NCBI RefSeq assembly: GCF_902506195.1
Contig: NZ_LR732817.1
Span: 327,147 to 391,146 of the forward strand
Origin: Citricoccus sp. K5
GTDB lineage: Bacteria > Actinomycetota > Actinomycetes > Actinomycetales > Micrococcaceae
Direction: 5' to 3'
Length of the DNA: 64,000 nt
This document shows positions 55,342 to 64,000 of the stretch, piece by piece. Both the position numbers and the translations under genes were made by a program. The notes beneath the pieces were generated by a model. That model did not search any database, was not told the DNA's origin, and saw only the letters and a program-made list of their open reading frames with translations. Positions within the stretch are counted from its first letter, which is position 1, and each line of letters begins with the position of its first letter.

Positions 55342-55917
55342 TTGAAATCACTGCCCATCCGACCCGCCGCGGCTGATCCGGCGATCGGCCGGCGCCTGCG
55401 GGCGCTGCGCCAGCAGCGGCGGCTGACCATGGACCAGGTCGCCGAGTTCGCCGGCCTCACCAAAGGATTCCTGTCACGGGTGGAACGGGACCTGACCAGC
55501 CCGTCTGTCTCGAGCCTGGTGGACATCTGCCAGGTCCTGGGGGTGGCGCCCGGGGAAGTCCTCGATGCCCCCGAGACCGGAGTCGTCCGCCTGGCCGCCG
55601 CGCCGCACGTGAACCTGGGCGGAGACGGGATCACCGAACAGCTGCTCACCCCACCCGGACGGCGCTCGCTGCAGATCATCCGTGCGGTGATCGCCCCCGG
55701 CGGGCGCGGCGAAACGGACCTGTACACCATGGACTGCGCCGTGGAGGCGCTGCACGTGGTCACCGGGTCCTTCGTGCTGGTCACCTCGGACGGCGAGCTG
55801 CCACTGGACGCCGGAGACACCGCCACGTTCCCGGGCGCCGAGCCGCACAGCTGGATCAATCCGGGTCGCCAGGACGCCGTGGTCCTCTGGACGCTGGTCG
55901 GGCGGGAGGCGCGCTGA
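55342..55917 (+). CDS. XRE-cupin transcriptional regulator (PuuR-type)
   Basis: 191 residues: an N-terminal helix-turn-helix (RRLRALRQQRRLTMDQVAEF, then AGLTKGFLSRVERDLTSPS) and a C-terminal cupin domain (about 105-180) with the metal/ligand box near ALHVVTGSFVLVTS. This architecture is that of PuuR and similar sensors of amines or amino acids. TTG at 55342 is the start; GGGAGG at 55329-55334 is correctly spaced. It likely represses the symporter and its own ureohydrolase operon through 55278-55297. Confidence 0.9.
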   Translation: MKSLPIRPAAADPAIGRRLRALRQQRRLTMDQVAEFAGLTKGFLSRVERDLTSPSVSSLVDICQVLGVAPGEVLDAPETGVVRLAAAPHVNLGGDGITEQLLTPPGRRSLQIIRAVIAPGGRGETDLYTMDCAVEALHVVTGSFVLVTSDGELPLDAGDTATFPGAEPHSWINPGRQDAVVLWTLVGREAR

Positions 55918-55977
55918 CCCGTTGATCACCCGGGCACCGTGCCATGAAGCACAGTCATCGATACGAAAGGACCTGAC

Positions 55978-56958
55978 ATGCTCAACATTCCGCGAGTGAC
56001 GGAGAACGGCCGTCTTGGACCGGTGAACTCAGCCGTGGTGCCCCGCTACGGCGGCGCCCCGACCTTCGCCCTGCTGCCGCGACTCGATGAGGTCGAGGGA
56101 ACCGGCCGGAAGGCCGACGTCAAGGTCGTCGGGGTGCCCTTCGACTCCGGAGTCTCCTACCGGCCCGGCGCCCGGTTCGGGCCGGGGCACGTTCGGCAGT
56201 CCTCCCGCCTGCTCCGCCCCTACAATCCCGCCACCGACACCTCGCCCTTCGCGCAGGTACAGGTGGCCGACGCGGGGGACCTGGCGGTCAACCCCTTCAA
56301 TATCCACGAGGCGATCGAGGCGATCGAGGCCGACGCGCTGGAGTTGACCGAGGACGGGGCCTCGCTGATGACGCTCGGCGGAGACCACACGATCGCGCTG
56401 CCGCTCCTGCGGGCGGCCGCCGAACGCGCGGGATCCCCGGTGGCCCTGCTGCACTTCGACGCGCACCTGGACACCTGGGACACGTACTTCGGGGCCGAGT
56501 ACACCCATGGAACACCCTTCAGGCGTGCTGTGGAGGAGGGGATCCTCGATACCGACGCCATCAGCCACGTGGGCACCCGCGGCCCCCTGTACGGGAGGAA
56601 GGACCTGGAGGATGACCGGCGCTTCGGCTTCGGCATCATGACCAGCTCGGACGTCTACCGCCTCGGCGTGGACGAGATCGTCGCGCGGCTGCGTGACCGC
56701 GTGGAGGGCCGGCCCCTGTACATCTCCGTGGACATCGATGTCCTGGACCCGGCCCACGCGCCGGGCACCGGCACCCCGGAGGCCGGTGGGATGACCAGCC
56801 GGGAGTTGCTGGAGATCCTGCGCGGCCTGCGCAGCCTCGACCTGGTGGGCGCCGACGTCGTAGAGGTGTCCCCGGCCTATGACCACGCCGAGCTGACCGG
56901 GATCGCCGCCGCCCACGTGGCCTATGACCTGATCGGCCTGCTGGGGGAACGGGCATGA
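55978..56958 (+). CDS. speB: agmatinase/guanidino-acid ureohydrolase
   Basis: A 326-residue ureohydrolase with the binuclear Mn(II) ligands: [19 protein letters not shown] and [18 protein letters not shown]. It releases urea from a guanidino compound: agmatine to putrescine, or 4-guanidinobutyrate to GABA; the residues I can see do not separate the two. It overlaps the downstream TPP decarboxylase by 4 bp (ATGA). The partner gene, AruI-like, favours 4-guanidinobutyrate (inference). Confidence 0.92.
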   Translation: MLNIPRVTENGRLGPVNSAVVPRYGGAPTFALLPRLDEVEGTGRKADVKVVGVPFDSGVSYRPGARFGPGHVRQSSRLLRPYNPATDTSPFAQVQVADAGDLAVNPFNIHEAIEAIEADALELTEDGASLMTLGGDHTIALPLLRAAAERAGSPVALLHFDAHLDTWDTYFGAEYTHGTPFRRAVEEGILDTDAISHVGTRGPLYGRKDLEDDRRFGFGIMTSSDVYRLGVDEIVARLRDRVEGRPLYISVDIDVLDPAHAPGTGTPEAGGMTSRELLEILRGLRSLDLVGADVVEVSPAYDHAELTGIAAAHVAYDLIGLLGERA

Positions 56959-58664
56959 CCACTCGCAACCGCACCCGCCGCAACGGCGGCGACCTCGTGA
57001 TCGAGACCCTGCAGGCACTCGGCGCCCGCACCGTCTTCGGGATCCCCGGCCAGCACGCGCTCGGACTCTTCGACGCGCTCTCCCGCTCGGAGCTGCACTA
57101 CGTCTCATCCCGGGTGGAGAACAATGCCGCCTTCGCCGCGGACGGCTACGCCCGGGCCACCGGCGAGGTTGGGGTGCTGTTCCTCTCCACCGGGCCCGGT
57201 GCCCTCACGTCCCTGTCCGGGCTGCAGGAGGTGTACGCGACCGCGGTGCCGGTCGTCGTCGTCGCCTCACAGATCCCGCTCTCCGGGCTGGGTGCCCGCC
57301 GCAAGGGCATGCTGCACCAGCTCGATGACCAGAAGGCCTCGGCCCAGAACGTGACCAAGACGCAGTTCAGCGTGCACCACCCCTCCGGGATCCCGTCCGC
57401 CATCCAGGACGCCTGGGCCGCGGCCATCACGGTTCCGCAGGGTCCCGTGTGGGTGGAGGTCCCACAGGATGTGCTGCTCGGTGAGGTCATGGTCCCGCCC
57501 GTGGAGGATGCCCTGGCCGTGCCCTACGACCATCCACCCCGGCAGGAGCTGATCGACGAGGCCGTGCGGTGGCTGGCCACCTCCCACCGGACCGCGATCG
57601 TCGCCGGGGGAGGAGTGCGCCGTTCCACCGGTGACGCCCGCCGCCAGCTGCTGCGCGTGGCCGAGCTGCTGGACGCCCCCGTGGTCTGCACCCCCGGCGG
57701 CAACTCGGCCTTTCCGCACGACCACCGGCTGTCCCTCGGCTCCTGGGTGGAGGACCGCCACGTCACAGACCTGCTCGAGGATGCCGAGGTGCTGCTCGTC
57801 GTCGGTTCCTCGCTGGGGGAGGTCACCTCCAACTACTTCACCCTCGAACCTCGCGGCCGGCTCATCCAGGTCGACGCCGAACCCCGGGTTCTCGAATCCA
57901 ACTTCCCCACACTTGGCGTGAGGGCCGACGCCGGCCAGGCCCTGGCCGCGATCGTCGCGGCGCTCTCAGGCACGCAACCCGGGGCCGAGGACTCGGTGCG
58001 CGCCGACTGGCACGGCCGCAGCGCCGCCGAGGCGGTGGCCGAGACCCACCGCAGGGTCGAGGCCCGGCTGGACGGGCAGGAGCTGTCCCGCGAGCGGAGG
58101 TTCCTGGCGGACATCCGGGCCGCCGTCCCCGCGGAGATGCAGACGTACTGGGACATGACGATCGCGGCGTACTGGGGGTGGAACTGCTGGGACGCCCAAT
58201 CGGGCGAGTTTCACTCCGCCCAGGGTGCCGGCGGCCTCGGTTATGCCTTCCCAGCCGCGATCGGCGGAGCAGTGGGGCTGGCCGACCCGGCCGACCTGGC
58301 CGACGCGGCGGAGGCCGGCGGGCCCGGGGTGCTGGCCGTCGCCGGGGACGGCTCGGCCATGTACTCGATCGCCGAGCTGGCCTCGGCGCAACAGCACGGG
58401 GCGAACGTGACCTGGCTGATCGTGGACGACGGCGGCTACGGGATCCTGCGCGATTACATGGAAGAGACCTTCGGCCAGGCCACGGCCACGGAACTGTACC
58501 GGCCGGACTTCGTGGCCCTGGCCCGGTCCTTCGGCGTCCCAGCCGAGGAAGTGCCCGTGGAGGAGGTCGGCCCGGCACTCACCCGGGCGTTCAAGCGGCC
58601 GGGCCCGGCCGTCGTCGTGGTCAGGACCCTGTTGAGGATGTGGGCGCCGAGTCACCTGGGATAG
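56955..58664 (+). CDS. TPP-dependent decarboxylase, AruI-like
   Basis: A 569-residue enzyme of the acetolactate synthase/pyruvate decarboxylase fold. The catalytic Glu is E55 ([16 protein letters not shown]). The TPP/metal motif is G464-D-G466, but its far end is D491-D492-G (IVDDGGYG) where NN is usual. No acetolactate-synthase partner subunit is encoded nearby. In Pseudomonas AruI, a member of this family, decarboxylates 2-ketoarginine to 4-guanidinobutyraldehyde. Its operon with a ureohydrolase suggests that role; other 2-oxo acids remain possible. Confidence 0.82.
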   Translation: MTTRNRTRRNGGDLVIETLQALGARTVFGIPGQHALGLFDALSRSELHYVSSRVENNAAFAADGYARATGEVGVLFLSTGPGALTSLSGLQEVYATAVPVVVVASQIPLSGLGARRKGMLHQLDDQKASAQNVTKTQFSVHHPSGIPSAIQDAWAAAITVPQGPVWVEVPQDVLLGEVMVPPVEDALAVPYDHPPRQELIDEAVRWLATSHRTAIVAGGGVRRSTGDARRQLLRVAELLDAPVVCTPGGNSAFPHDHRLSLGSWVEDRHVTDLLEDAEVLLVVGSSLGEVTSNYFTLEPRGRLIQVDAEPRVLESNFPTLGVRADAGQALAAIVAALSGTQPGAEDSVRADWHGRSAAEAVAETHRRVEARLDGQELSRERRFLADIRAAVPAEMQTYWDMTIAAYWGWNCWDAQSGEFHSAQGAGGLGYAFPAAIGGAVGLADPADLADAAEAGGPGVLAVAGDGSAMYSIAELASAQQHGANVTWLIVDDGGYGILRDYMEETFGQATATELYRPDFVALARSFGVPAEEVPVEEVGPALTRAFKRPGPAVVVVRTLLRMWAPSHLG

Positions 58665-58681
58665 TTCTCCGGCGGACGCAA

Positions 58682-58717
58682 CTGATCCCCGGCGAAGCGT
58701 CAGCTGCCGGGGATCAG
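58682..58717. terminator. hairpin between TPP enzyme and PPOX-like genes
   Basis: CTGATCCCCGGC and GCCGGGGATCAG form a perfect 12-bp stem with a 12-base loop between the two convergent genes; no clear T-run. Confidence 0.65.
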
Positions 58718-58740
58718 ATGGTGCGGTGTGCGTCCTGCTG

Positions 58741-59175
58741 CTAGTCGAAGCGCTCGGGATGCTCACCGAAGATGAAGTGCCGACCGGTGACCCGGTTGAC
58801 CGTGACCTCTACAAAGAAATCCTTATACGTGGGGACCCAGGGGTCAATAGCCAGTGATTCGGCGAACTCGATCTCGTCCTCCAGTTCCAGCACGCGGGCG
58901 GTGCCGCGGGCCAGGACAGACCACGCCTGGTCCGAGAGGATGCCGTCTGCCTCGAAGATGACCTTGGGGTTGATGGTCAGCTCGGCCAGCTTGTTGCCGG
59001 GCGCCGTGCGGAAGTAGACCTTGCGGTCAGCGGCCTTGAAGTTCACCGGCACGAGGTCCAGCTCGTCATTCACCCGCAAACCCAACCGCCCGTGGCGGGT
59101 GTTCTCCAGCAGCTGCCAGCACTGGTCCTCGTCCAGGACGAGGATCGCCTCGTCATCCGGGTGTTCGAACATCAT
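58741..59175 (-). CDS. pyridoxamine 5'-phosphate oxidase (PPOX)-fold protein
   Basis: 144 residues with the split beta-barrel of the PNPOx_2/putative FMN-binding family: CWQLLENTRHGRLGLRVNDE, then YFRTAPGNKLAEL and the C-terminal VEVTVNRVTGRHF. Members bind FMN, F420 or haem; the ligand here is not evident. ATG 59175 and 59172 are alternative starts, and GGAGGA precedes them. Transcribed toward the AruI-like gene. Confidence 0.87.
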   Translation of the reverse strand: MMFEHPDDEAILVLDEDQCWQLLENTRHGRLGLRVNDELDLVPVNFKAADRKVYFRTAPGNKLAELTINPKVIFEADGILSDQAWSVLARGTARVLELEDEIEFAESLAIDPWVPTYKDFFVEVTVNRVTGRHFIFGEHPERFD

Positions 59176-59375
59176 GGCCCGTCCTCCTTCATCCCCTGCG
59201 GGGTGCCATGCCCGGGCCGGGACCGTGGGTCGGAACGTGGAGATCCCGGTCAGCGGGCACTTTCATTGTCCCGTGCCGAGAGGGTTCCTGCTAGGGGTGG
59301 CTCAGCGCCGTCACAGCACCGTCATAGGGAGCCGGGTGACAGTGGAACGGAACCGCACGCGAAAGGAACCTCGGG

Positions 59376-60365
59376 ATGAGACGACGCGAGAACAGCAAGC
59401 TATTCGAAGGCCGGATGCTGGACCGGCCGGAGGAGGACGTGGAGGACCAAGGCCTCGCGTTCGATCTGGGCACCCTGGTCTCCCGGCGGAAGGCGCTGGG
59501 GGCGTTCGGCCTGGGCGCCGGCGCCGTGCTGCTGGCTGCCTGTGCCCCGGTCTCCGAGCAGAACGGTTCGACCGCCGCCTCGGCCTCCGGATCGCCGGCG
59601 GCCAGCTCCTCGGCATCGTCAGCGCAGGCCGAACTGGTCGAGACACCGGGGGAGACCGCCGGACCCTATTCGGGCGATGGCTCCAATGGTCCGGACGTCC
59701 TGGAGGAATCGGGAGTGGAACGCAGTGACATCACCTCCTCGATAGACGGCGGTGCCACAGCCGAGGGTGTGCCACTGACCCTCACCATGAACATCATCGA
59801 CATGGCCGGTGGCAATGTCCCCATGACCGGCGCCGCCGTCTACGTATGGCACTGTGATGCCGCCGGACAGTACTCCATGTACTCGGACGCCGTGGTGGAG
59901 GAGACCTACCTGCGTGGGGTCCAGGTGGCCGGTGAGGACGGCACTGTCACCTTCACCACGATCTTTCCCGGTTGCTACACCGGCCGCTGGCCGCACATCC
60001 ACTTCGAGGTCTTCCCGGACCTGGACTCCATCACGGACGCCACCAATGCGGTGCTGACCTCCCAGATCGCCATGGCGGAGGCGAGCAGTTCAAGCGTCTT
60101 CGCCCTGGAGGCCTATGCGGGCTCGGCCGAGAACCTGGCGCAGGTCACCTTGGCCTCGGACAACGTCTTCAGCGACGATTCGGCGGCCCAACAGCTCGGA
60201 ACCACCACCGGGTCGGTGCAGCAGGGCTACACAGTCACGATCGACGTGCCGATCGACACCACCACGGAACCCTCCACTGACGGGATGCCACCCGCCGGCG
60301 GTGCAGGGAACCCCGGCGGCGCGCCTCCCAGCGGTTGTCCCGGGGGCCAGCCGCCGAGCCGGTAG
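59376..60365 (+). CDS. Tat-type lipoprotein with intradiol dioxygenase fold
   Basis: 329 residues. A twin-arginine signal (SRRKALGAFGLGAG) with lipobox (LLAAC, about residue 53) follows an unusual 35-residue acidic N-terminus. The mature part has an intradiol ring-cleavage fold with the iron ligands visible: Tyr in DAAGQYSMYS, then Tyr and two His in CYTGRWPHIHFEV. The C-terminus is a Pro/Gly-rich tail (about 295-329). Such secreted versions are common in actinobacteria and their substrate is unknown. ATG 59376 has AAAGGAA upstream. Confidence 0.88.
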   Translation: MRRRENSKLFEGRMLDRPEEDVEDQGLAFDLGTLVSRRKALGAFGLGAGAVLLAACAPVSEQNGSTAASASGSPAASSSASSAQAELVETPGETAGPYSGDGSNGPDVLEESGVERSDITSSIDGGATAEGVPLTLTMNIIDMAGGNVPMTGAAVYVWHCDAAGQYSMYSDAVVEETYLRGVQVAGEDGTVTFTTIFPGCYTGRWPHIHFEVFPDLDSITDATNAVLTSQIAMAEASSSSVFALEAYAGSAENLAQVTLASDNVFSDDSAAQQLGTTTGSVQQGYTVTIDVPIDTTTEPSTDGMPPAGGAGNPGGAPPSGCPGGQPPSR

Positions 60366-60426
60366 CCGACGAGCGTCAGGAAGCGTCAGGACGGGAACGT
60401 GTGGAGGGGAGCGGGCAGGAGCGGCA

Positions 60427-61386
60427 TCATCGCCGGTAGCCGGCGGTGCGCCGGACGGCCACGGTCTCCTCCAGCACCCGGACCGCCGTCGGCGCCACCC
60501 GCCCCGGGGCCACGGCCACGTAGCAGGGGGCCAGGTGGGCGGGGCGGCGTTCGGGGCCGTCCGTGTCATAGAACAGGGCCAGGTAGTGGCCTCCGGCCCG
60601 GCGCACCAGCAACTGGCCGACGCCCACGTCCCACGGGTTGGTGTCCACCCCGAGGGTCACGTCCGCCCACCCGATCGCCGTGAAGGCCAGCTCCAAAGCA
60701 CCGGAGACGGTCCGGCGGACGGTGGCATAGGAGTCGACCAGTCGGCCGAAGCGCTCCAGTGCCACGGGGCCGTCCAGTTCCAGGGCCTCCGCGGAGGGAT
60801 AGGAGGTCACGAGGTTCATGGCGGGCTCGGCGGGAGGATCAGCGAGATGCACGGCGTCCACAAGGTGGGCCGCATCCACGGACGCGGTCTCGGCCCCGAA
60901 GCGCACACCGTTGAGGTACGCCCCGACCTCGTCGGCGGAGAACTCGAGCCCGTTCACCGGGTCCAGCACCACGCCGGCCACCACCTCGCCGTCCACCGCC
61001 GCGGCGATGGAGATGGAGAACATCGCGAAGCCGTGGGCGAAGTTGGCGGTGCCGTCGATCGGGTCGATGATCCACTCGAGACGGTGTGCGTCGGCGGGGA
61101 GACCGGCGGCCTGGCCTGAGCCAGCAGGCCTGGGATCGTAGCCCCGGGCGCCCCCCTCCTCGCCGATGAAGCGGCTGCCCGGCACGGCCTCACCGAGCAG
61201 CCGGACCAGTTCGTCCTCAGTGGCGCGGTCATGCACCGTGACCAGGTCATGCGAGGAGCGCTTGATGGTCAGATTGAGGTCCGCGGGGGTGGAGCGGAAG
61301 GCGCGGACCAGGCGGGGGGCGCAGGCGGCCGCCGCGGTGATGGCGATGCGGCGCAGTTCGCTGGGTGCTGGAAGGGCGCTCGACAT
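60427..61386 (-). CDS. inositol monophosphatase family protein
   Basis: 319 residues with the Mg-dependent phosphatase motifs: FIGEEGG (Glu), WIIDPIDGTANFAHG (DPIDGT), and the C-terminal NPWDVGVG. They define the IMPase superfamily (inositol-1-phosphate, histidinol phosphate, or 3'-phosphoadenosine phosphatases). An insert around GYDPRPAGSGQAAGLPAD precedes the DPIDGT motif, slightly longer than usual. Transcribed divergently from the App1 gene. Confidence 0.93.
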   Translation of the reverse strand: MSSALPAPSELRRIAITAAAACAPRLVRAFRSTPADLNLTIKRSSHDLVTVHDRATEDELVRLLGEAVPGSRFIGEEGGARGYDPRPAGSGQAAGLPADAHRLEWIIDPIDGTANFAHGFAMFSISIAAAVDGEVVAGVVLDPVNGLEFSADEVGAYLNGVRFGAETASVDAAHLVDAVHLADPPAEPAMNLVTSYPSAEALELDGPVALERFGRLVDSYATVRRTVSGALELAFTAIGWADVTLGVDTNPWDVGVGQLLVRRAGGHYLALFYDTDGPERRPAHLAPCYVAVAPGRVAPTAVRVLEETVAVRRTAGYRR

Positions 61387-61495
61387 GGGGCCAGCCTATC
61401 CTCCGGGTCTGTCCGCGGGACATGCCGTGCGCCGGGAGCGGACACTGCGGGGCCCGGTGTGAGCTCCGCCCGTGACGTGGTGAATACTGGGGTGT

Positions 61496-62669
61496 ATGGC
61501 CGACCGGATTCCCGCACCGCACGCTGCTGCCGTGGACGCACCGCCGTCCCCCCTGGTGGAAGAACGGGAACCCCTCATCACCGAGCACGTGGCCACCATG
61601 CTCCAGGACCGATGGCATGCCTTCCGCCGCAAGTCAGCCATCCGGCGGGGCCTGATGCCCACCGTCATGTCCTTCACCGGCTACGGGACCACCGGCTGGA
61701 TCCGGGTCCTCTCACGCGTGGTGATGGCCCCGGACGAGGCGTTCGAGAATGGGCGCCGCCTGGCCAAGATGGTCGAGGACGGCATGCGCGGCTGGCACAA
61801 CTTCACCTCTCCTCCCGTGCCCTATGCACTCGTGCAGATCACCGCCGGCGGCCAGAGTTTCACCGTCCGCGCGGACCGCGGCGGCCTAGTGGACGCCGTC
61901 GTCGAGGCTGAGCTGGAGCCCGGCTGGCAGACCGTCACGCTGCAGTCCAACGGCAGTGAACCCGCCACGAGCGACGTGTACATCGTGGACGACCACGTGG
62001 TCACCGGCGTGGTCTCGGACGTGGATGACACCGTGGTGGTCACGTACCTGCCGCGGCCCTTCCTGGCCGCCTGGAACTCCTTCGTCCTGGATGAGCATGC
62101 CCGCACGCCCACCCCGGGAATGGCCGTGATGCTGCACCGGTTGCTGGAGACGCAGCCCGCGTCCCCGGTGATCTACCTGTCCACTGGCGCGTGGAACGTG
62201 GCGCAGACCCTGTCCCGGTTCCTCTCCCGCAACCTCTACCCCTTCGGCCCGCTGCTGCTGACCAGCTGGGGGCCCACGGAGGACCGCTGGTTCCGTTCCG
62301 GGATGGAGCACAAGGTCTCCCAGCTGGACCGGTTGGCGCGGGACTACCCCGGCGTGCGGTGGCTGCTGATCGGCGACGACGGCCAGCATGACCCGGAGAT
62401 CTATGCCGACTTCGCCCGCCGGCACCCGGACAGGGTACGGGCCATCGTGATCCGGCAGCTCACGCCCTCGCAGGCGGTCCTGGCCGGCGGCCGTGCCGAC
62501 GATCCCCGTGACACCACGCCGGGCGTGCCCTGGTGCTACGGGCCGGACGGGGCCACGCTGTCCCGCCAGCTCGAGGACCTCGGCATCCTGGACGCCGGGC
62601 GGACGGAGGCCCGGCCGCAGACCTGGCCGATGACCGCCCAATTGTCCGTCGTGGCTCCGGAAGCCGGCC

Positions 62670-62680
<11 letters not shown>
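61496..62680 (+). CDS. App1-family (DUF2183) phosphatase
   Basis: 394 residues with the App1/DUF2183 catalytic site, DVDDTVVVTYLP (DxDxT), as in the HAD-like phosphatidate phosphatase of yeast. Other blocks: VIYLSTGAWN, LLTSWGP and LLIGDDGQHDPEIY. The N-terminal 150 residues include a beta-rich domain. The substrate in bacteria is not established. AATACT at 61483-61488 ends 7 bases before the ATG, a leaderless pattern. It overlaps the thioesterase gene by 11 bp. Confidence 0.9.

Positions 62681-64000
<1,320 letters not shown>

Overview
The window is typical chromosomal DNA of a high-GC Gram-positive bacterium, most likely a member of the Micrococcaceae (Citricoccus, Micrococcus or Arthrobacter-like). 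This rests on the 5S rRNA, frequent GTG/TTG starts, many 4-base ATGA stop/start overlaps, leaderless-type starts 6 to 10 nt after a TANNNT box, and actinobacterial families (DUF5129, DUF4032, DUF3263, DUF3027, DUF4031, an XPB helicase pair, WXG100, a DtxR/IdeR regulator, solo groEL under CIRCE). The genus is an inference. I saw no phage, insertion sequence, integrase or CRISPR array; the window reads as core genome with small accessory touches.

Layout. 1-1730: end of an rRNA operon (5S), two hypothetical genes, tRNA-Pro(CGG). 1780-7492, minus strand: a GNAT/pirin/AhpD-like operon, a DUF5129 surface protein, then an operon of FAH-family hydrolase, RraA-family protein and F420-type NADP oxidoreductase. 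7493-7879 has no intact gene but carries a decayed SLH-repeat fragment. 7880-17128 is a trehalose locus: treY-treZ on plus converge with otsA-otsB-ABC ATPase-DUF4032 kinase-like on minus. 17322-21381: two DsbA-like thiol-disulfide proteins around a secreted SLH/SpoIID protein, with tRNA-Thr and tRNA-Val. 21477-27246: threonine/serine exporter, uracil-DNA glycosylase, DUF3263, LytR-C protein and groL behind tandem CIRCE operators. 27308-35716, minus: DUF4031-HD protein bracketed by a palindromic repeat pair, an ESAT-6-like protein, a two-component system with an 11-bp phased repeat array, and the XPB helicase pair. 36044-41310: cold-shock protein with DUF3027, serC, DtxR-type regulator, a long structured leader and an NlpC/P60 protein, HNH nuclease. 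41384-46241: ABC exporter, tRNA-Arg(CCT), membrane protein, cell-wall protein and class F-type sortase. 46327-51257: PcrA/UvrD helicase and sucCD. 51280-52852: a 27-residue membrane protein and a ferritin-like/VIT metal exporter behind a manganese (yybP-ykoY) riboswitch. 52921-58717: DUF202 pair, then a sodium:solute symporter, XRE-cupin regulator, ureohydrolase and TPP decarboxylase that look like a guanidino-compound catabolic unit. 58741-64000: PPOX-fold protein, Tat-type lipoprotein with intradiol dioxygenase fold, inositol monophosphatase, App1-like phosphatase, thioesterase and the 3' part of gdhA.

Most noteworthy: the promoter-riboswitch-switch hairpin controlling an MbfA-like transporter (51481-52852); a stand-alone ABC ATPase whose catalytic motifs are eroded, co-transcribed with otsAB and a kinase-fold protein (12782-17128); an RraA-family protein with the aldolase D-X20-R-D signature (6132-6602); the guanidino-acid cluster with a palindromic operator (53675-58664); and the phased repeats upstream of the response regulator (31257-31287).
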